Positions 15,542 to 18,711 of a DNA stretch of 18,711 nt are shown piece after piece; position 1 is the stretch's first letter; each line of letters begins with the position of its first letter. The position numbers were made by a program, and so were the translations under genes. Under the pieces are notes generated by a model, which was given only the letters and a program-made list of their open reading frames with translations, made no database searches and had not been told where the DNA came from. This DNA is from Smithella sp. (GTDB lineage: Bacteria; Desulfobacterota; Syntrophia; Syntrophales; Smithellaceae), in the NCBI GenBank assembly GCA_012797505.1, contig JAAZOZ010000003.1:1-18711 (forward strand), given 5' to 3'.

Positions 15542-16129
15542 TCAAAGCGTTCCCTTGGTGGAAAGAACGCCTGAAATTTCCGGATGGATATTCACCGCCT
15601 GCCGCAACGCCCGGGCAAACGCCTTGAAGACAGCCTCGATGATATGATGACTGTTGCTGCCGTATTCCAGGGTAATGTGCAGGGTAATGCCGCTGTGATC
15701 CGTGAACGCCTTGAAAAACTCCTTGACCAGCGCTGGATCAAAACCGCCGATTTTCCTGCGTTCATACCGGACTTTGTAAATCAGATAGGGACGGCCGCAG
15801 ATGTCCATGTCCACGCGGCACAGACTCTCGTCCATCGGGACGGACGCCGAACCGTAGCGGTTAATGCCCGTCTTTGTGCCCAGCGCCTGCCGCACCGCCT
15901 CTCCCAGACAAATCCCCAGATCTTCCACCAGGTGATGGTCATCGATTTCCGTGTCGCCTTTGCTCTTGACAACCAGCTTGAAACGACCGTGGCGGGCAAA
16001 CAGCTCCAGCATGTGATTCAAAAAGGGAATGGTTGTATCAATCCTGCTGCCGGCGGATTTATCCAAATCAATGTCCAGCGCGATATCCGTTTCCGTTGTT
16101 TTACGGACGATCTTTGCCTTTCTGGCCAT
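15542..16129 (-). CDS. hisB: HisB imidazoleglycerol-phosphate dehydratase
   Basis: 195 residues, preceded by GGGGGAGG. It catalyses step 6 of histidine synthesis (IGP to imidazole-acetol phosphate). The two manganese-binding motifs are present: DDHHLVED (H65, H66, E69) and SNSHHIIEAVFKAFARAL (H161, H162, E165), with FLNHMLELFARHG (H39, H47) and PMDESLCRVDMD. It is the dehydratase-only form; the N-terminal histidinol-phosphatase domain of the E. coli bifunctional protein is absent. It starts 15 bases after hisG and ends 19 before the unknown secreted protein. Confidence 0.97.
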   Translation of the reverse strand: MARKAKIVRKTTETDIALDIDLDKSAGSRIDTTIPFLNHMLELFARHGRFKLVVKSKGDTEIDDHHLVEDLGICLGEAVRQALGTKTGINRYGSASVPMDESLCRVDMDICGRPYLIYKVRYERRKIGGFDPALVKEFFKAFTDHSGITLHITLEYGSNSHHIIEAVFKAFARALRQAVNIHPEISGVLSTKGTL

Positions 16130-16144
16130 GACGCCTCCCCCAGA

Positions 16145-17017
16145 TCAAATGACTTTGTTGAGCGGATACTCAATAATGCCCTGCGCGCCCGCGTCGAGAA
16201 GCCGTGGAATGATATCGCGCACCGCACCCGTATCGATAACCGTTTCAATGGCAAACCACTCTTCCGAATAGAGGGTGGAAATGGTCGGGGCTTTCAGCGA
16301 CGGCAAGAGCTTCATGACACGATCGAGGTTTTCTTTGGCCACATTGAGCTTGAGGCCGACTTTGCCCATCGCCAGGAGCGATCCGGTCAAGAGCGTCCGG
16401 ATCTGCTCGATTTTTTTTCTCTTCCAGGGATCGTTCCAGGCTGCGCGGTTGGCGATCAGCTGTGTGTTGGTTTTCATCAGTTCATGCACGATCCTGAGTT
16501 TGTTGGCCCGAATGGTGGATCCCGTTTCCGTGACTTCCACGACGGCGTCCACCAGACCGTCGACGACTTTCGCCTCGGTCGCGCCCCAGGAAAACTCCAC
16601 GCCGACCTTGATCTTTCTTTCGGCAAAATACCGCCTGGTAAAGTTGACCAGTTCCGTCGAAATGTGCCTGCCTTCCATGTCCTCGATCGAACGGATCTCC
16701 GAATCGTCCCGCACCACAAGCACCCAGCGCGCCTGACGGGTGGAAACTTTGGAATAGATCAGATCCTGCACGACCTGCACATCGGAGTTGTTTTCCAGAA
16801 TCCAGTCGATGCCGGTCAGCCCCAGATCCAGATGACCGTCTTCGATGTAGCGGGACATTTCCTGCGCCCGGACCAGCGTGCAGGAAATTTCCGGATCGTC
16901 AATATCCGGGAAATAGTTGCGGCTGTCGTAGGTGATCCGCCAGCCCGCTTTTTGAAATAAATCAACCGTATTTTTTTCCAGACTCCCTTTTGGGATGCCC
17001 AATTTCAAAACATTCAT
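16145..17017 (-). CDS. hisG: ATP phosphoribosyltransferase, long form
   Basis: 290 residues; AAGGAAG ahead of ATG, and the start overlaps the hisI stop as ATGA. It joins ATP and PRPP, the first committed step of histidine synthesis and the point of feedback control. The PRPP-binding motif EVTETGSTIRANKL lies at 161-174; LTGIDWI, TELVNFTRRYFAER and SWGATEAKVVDGL are typical. Residues about 215-290 (KLNVAKENLDRVMKLLPSLKAPTISTL...EWFAIETVI) are the extra ACT-like C-terminal regulatory domain, so it is the long, hexameric form that does not need HisZ and binds histidine as inhibitor. No hisZ is present, in agreement. Confidence 0.97.
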   Translation of the reverse strand: MNVLKLGIPKGSLEKNTVDLFQKAGWRITYDSRNYFPDIDDPEISCTLVRAQEMSRYIEDGHLDLGLTGIDWILENNSDVQVVQDLIYSKVSTRQARWVLVVRDDSEIRSIEDMEGRHISTELVNFTRRYFAERKIKVGVEFSWGATEAKVVDGLVDAVVEVTETGSTIRANKLRIVHELMKTNTQLIANRAAWNDPWKRKKIEQIRTLLTGSLLAMGKVGLKLNVAKENLDRVMKLLPSLKAPTISTLYSEEWFAIETVIDTGAVRDIIPRLLDAGAQGIIEYPLNKVI

Positions 17018-17388
17018 TTGTACACTTCCTTGGGATCAAAAACTTTCTTGCCGACAACCTCAAAATCGCCGCCTTTGCGCCTGCGGAAAAAACAGGTGCG
17101 ATGCCCCGTGTGGCAGGCGGCCCCGCCCAGTTGCTCCACCTGAAGCAGCAGAGTGTCCTCGTCGCAATCAATAAAAATATCTTTGACGATCTGAACATGG
17201 CCGGAGCTCTCGCCCTTCAGCCACAGTTTTTGCCGGGAACGACTCCAGAACGTGGCCTTCCCGGATTGCAGCGTCGCTTCCCAGGAGGCCCGGTTCATGT
17301 AGGCCAGCATTAAAACGTCTTTTGTTTCAGCATCCTGCACAATGGCCGGAATCAATCCGTCCGTTTTATTGAAGTTTGGTTCGATCAT
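17014..17388 (-). CDS. hisI: HisI phosphoribosyl-AMP cyclohydrolase
   Basis: 124 residues from ATG at 17388 (MIEPNFNKTDGLIPAIVQDAE). A GTG two codons upstream exists, but AGGAAGG lies just before the ATG and overlaps that GTG. It opens the adenine ring of PR-AMP (step 3). The magnesium cluster is D74, D76, D78 in IDCDEDT; zinc ligands are C92 in ACHTGHRTC and C99, with C75 as the third. Other marks are MLAYMN, WSRSR and LWLKGESSGH. HisE (step 2) is not fused to it and is not in the window. It heads the leftward cluster and overlaps hisG by four bases. Confidence 0.97.
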   Translation of the reverse strand: MIEPNFNKTDGLIPAIVQDAETKDVLMLAYMNRASWEATLQSGKATFWSRSRQKLWLKGESSGHVQIVKDIFIDCDEDTLLLQVEQLGGAACHTGHRTCFFRRRKGGDFEVVGKKVFDPKEVYK

Positions 17389-17439
17389 AAGCACCTTCCT
17401 GCGAATGCAGTAATTTGTCTCCTTTATGAAATTATTTTG

Positions 17440-17462
17440 TTTAATGGATGAGTACCATTAAA
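17440..17462. promoter_or_regulatory. 8-bp inverted repeat in divergent his promoter region
   Basis: TTTAATGG (17440-17447) and CCATTAAA (17455-17462) are exact reverse complements with a 7-base spacer. The site lies 52 bases ahead of hisI and about 127 ahead of the divergent gene at 17589. The shape suits a dimeric repressor site, and on the minus strand TTGATT just beyond it may be a -35 box. No T run follows, so it is not a terminator. Confidence 0.45.
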
Positions 17463-17588
17463 TCAAGTAATATTTTAGCTTACGAATCATCTATTTCCGG
17501 CTTGCCTAACCTTTTTATTCATGGTAAAAAAACGCGAAAATTGATCGGATGGAACGATTTGAATTTGTTTGCCCGGAGGGATTGAATC

Positions 17589-17885
17589 ATGTCTTTGCTG
17601 TTGGGAGGCGTCGTTGCTGCGGTCATCGGACTGATCAGTTTGATTTTCTGGTGGTCTGATTTCCTGGCCATTCTCCGGGGCGCGCTGCCCATCTTCCTGT
17701 TTTTGGGGGGCGCTCTGGCGGTCTATGTCGGTTTTGACGATATTCAGGACAAAATCCGGGAAGAACGGCAGCGGCAAAATGAAGAGCTGGAGAAAGCCAG
17801 GGAAGAAGTTGAATCGGCCAAAGCCCAGGCCGAACGCTACAAGGATGAACTGGACCGGTTAAAGGATGAAAAAAAGCAAAGCTGA
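17589..17885 (+). CDS. 98-residue membrane/coiled-coil protein, unknown function
   Basis: Ribosome site GGAGGG nine bases before ATG. Two hydrophobic spans (about 5-20, LLGGVVAAVIGLISLIFWW region, and 31-48, ALPIFLFLGGALAVYVGF) are followed by about 45 charged residues (DIQDKIREERQRQNEELEKAREEVES...) that should form a cytoplasmic coiled coil. I recognise no named family; small proteins of this plan are common in proteobacteria. It is transcribed divergently from the histidine cluster and followed by the dispersed repeat and a terminator-like hairpin, so it is probably a single-gene unit. Confidence 0.82.
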   Translation: MSLLLGGVVAAVIGLISLIFWWSDFLAILRGALPIFLFLGGALAVYVGFDDIQDKIREERQRQNEELEKAREEVESAKAQAERYKDELDRLKDEKKQS

Positions 17886-17970
17886 ATTCAGCTTCGCACA
17901 GCACAAATACAGCTTGACACAGCCGGTTAAATCAAATAATACTTCACCGTGTTACGAGAGCTTTGAAAAA

Positions 17971-18050
17971 TGTCATTTCGAGGAGCGTGAGCGACGAGAA
18001 ATCTTCATGATGGCTGTTTGTTAAAGATTTCTCCCTTCGGTCGAATTGTT
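17971..18050. repeat. Dispersed palindromic repeat (REP-like), copy 2
   Basis: It begins TGTCATTTCGAGGAGCGTGAGCGACG and contains the perfect 10-bp inverted pair GAGAAATCTT (17996-18005) and AAGATTTCTC (18024-18033). The right outer end is degraded (CGAATTGTTTCGG instead of a mirror of the left end). It shares TGTCAT, CGAGGAGCG and AGCGACG with the repeat at 2094 but differs in the inner arms, so the two are different subtypes of one family. Confidence 0.75.
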
Positions 18051-18117
18051 TCGGAAACCGGTATGTTTTCATTTTACACAATAAAATCCTCGCCTTATAA
18101 TATCTACATGTATTGAT

Positions 18118-18158
18118 GCCTGCTTGCCCGGGTTCTTCATCAAGGTAAGCAGGCTTTT
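18118..18158 (+). terminator. Terminator-like hairpin before the TRAP gene
   Basis: GCCTGCTT (18118-18125) pairs with AAGCAGGC (18147-18154) across a 21-base loop and is followed by TTTT. An inner CTTG/CAAG can shorten the loop. It lies about 230 bases after the 98-residue gene and 100 before the solute-binding protein gene. The T run is short, so strength is uncertain. Confidence 0.5.
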
Positions 18159-18258
18159 CCGAAAGCATCAGCGCAAATTCAAAATCAGCATCAACAATAG
18201 CCCTTGGAATGTGTTTCTATGTATGGAAAAAATAATAAATTGGGAGGAAACAGGTCAA

Positions 18259-18711
18259 ATGGAAAAGAAAGGGTTTTTTGTAACGATTTCATTACTCTGT
18301 GCCATATTTTTTGTTCTGGTGTTCAGTTCCGGCGTGCTGGCGCAGACAACGCTGACGTATAGCATCTTTTTCCCGGCCACCCACGCACAGGCGAAAGCCG
18401 GCGATGCTTGGGCGAAGGAAATCGAAAAACGCACCGGGGGCAAAGTCAAAATCAACATCTTCGCCGGCGGATCACTGACACCGGCCGACCAGTGTTTTGA
18501 CGGCGTCGTCAAGGGAATTTCCGACATCGGCATGTCCTGTTTTGCCTATACACGCGGCCGGCTGCCGCTTCTGGAAGTTCTGGATCTGCCGCTCGGGTAT
18601 CCGAACGGCATGGTGGCGACGCTGGTGGCCAACGACTTAGTCAAAAAGATGAAGCCCAAGGAGCTGGATGACGTAAAGGTACTGTATCTGCATGCCCACG
18701 GCCCGGGCCTC
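18259..18711 (+). CDS. TRAP transporter solute-binding protein (DctP family), 3'-truncated by window edge
   Basis: The frame opens at ATG 18259 and is still open at the last base (151 residues visible of an expected 330 or so). GGGAGG lies about twelve bases ahead. Residues 1-28 are a Sec signal peptide (MEKKGFFVTISLLC..., cleavage after GVLA). The mature start LTYSIFFPATHAQAKAGDAWAKEIEKRTGGKVKINIFAGGSLTPADQCFDGVVKGISDIGM is split here by family features: the ATH...A..W..E...RTGGKVK.....GGSL pattern and SDIGM are typical of DctP proteins. It should bind an organic acid or similar anion in the periplasm and deliver it to a DctQM permease, presumably encoded beyond the window. The ligand-binding arginine lies outside the visible part. 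Confidence 0.92.
   Translation, partial: MEKKGFFVTISLLCAIFFVLVFSSGVLAQTTLTYSIFFPATHAQAKAGDAWAKEIEKRTGGKVKINIFAGGSLTPADQCFDGVVKGISDIGMSCFAYTRGRLPLLEVLDLPLGYPNGMVATLVANDLVKKMKPKELDDVKVLYLHAHGPGL

Overview
The window reads as a chromosome segment of a deltaproteobacterium (Desulfobacterota), most likely a Syntrophales-like anaerobe. This is an inference from three things: the gene order yqeY-dnaG-rpoD with histidine genes upstream, an atpE lying apart from other ATP synthase genes, and a TRAP-type solute-binding protein beside an NtrC-type two-component pair. No species can be named from the sequence alone.

Layout. Positions 1-509 (+) hold the 3' part of a SAM-dependent methyltransferase. Positions 603-4956 (-) hold a signalling operon: a 57-residue membrane microprotein, a Cache/PAS sensor histidine kinase, and a sigma-54-activating response regulator, with a palindromic dispersed repeat in the kinase-regulator gap. 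A 507-base gap with alternative hairpins follows. Positions 5464-7206 (+) carry ATP synthase subunit c with a signal-peptide-like N-terminus, then a membrane-anchored Cache protein with no output domain, closed by a strong terminator. A 69-residue two-TM protein follows at 7322. The RNase P RNA gene (-), an RNase HI and a coiled-coil/zinc-ribbon protein occupy 7584-9213, and a CAU-anticodon tRNA with its own terminator sits at 9453-9528.

From 17388 down to 9609 (-) runs a tightly packed cluster: hisI-hisG-hisB-(secreted unknown)-hisA-HIT-yqeY-dnaG-rpoD. It joins four histidine-biosynthesis steps to the replication and transcription initiation genes. HisG, HisI, HisA and HisB cover steps 1, 3, 4 and 6; hisE, hisF, hisH, hisC and hisD are not here. 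A divergent promoter region with an 8-bp inverted repeat separates hisI from a small membrane/coiled-coil protein (17589-17885, +). A second dispersed repeat and a terminator-like hairpin come next. The window ends inside a TRAP transporter solute-binding protein gene (18259 onward, +).

The most unusual observation is in rpoD. Regions 1.1 to 4.1 look canonical, but region 4.2, the -35-recognition helix-turn-helix, is absent and replaced in frame by a 46-residue acidic-then-basic tail. Other points worth attention are the output-less Cache protein behind atpE, the c subunit's ion-site residues, and the dispersed repeat pair. I saw no CRISPR array, transposase, phage gene or clear defence system.
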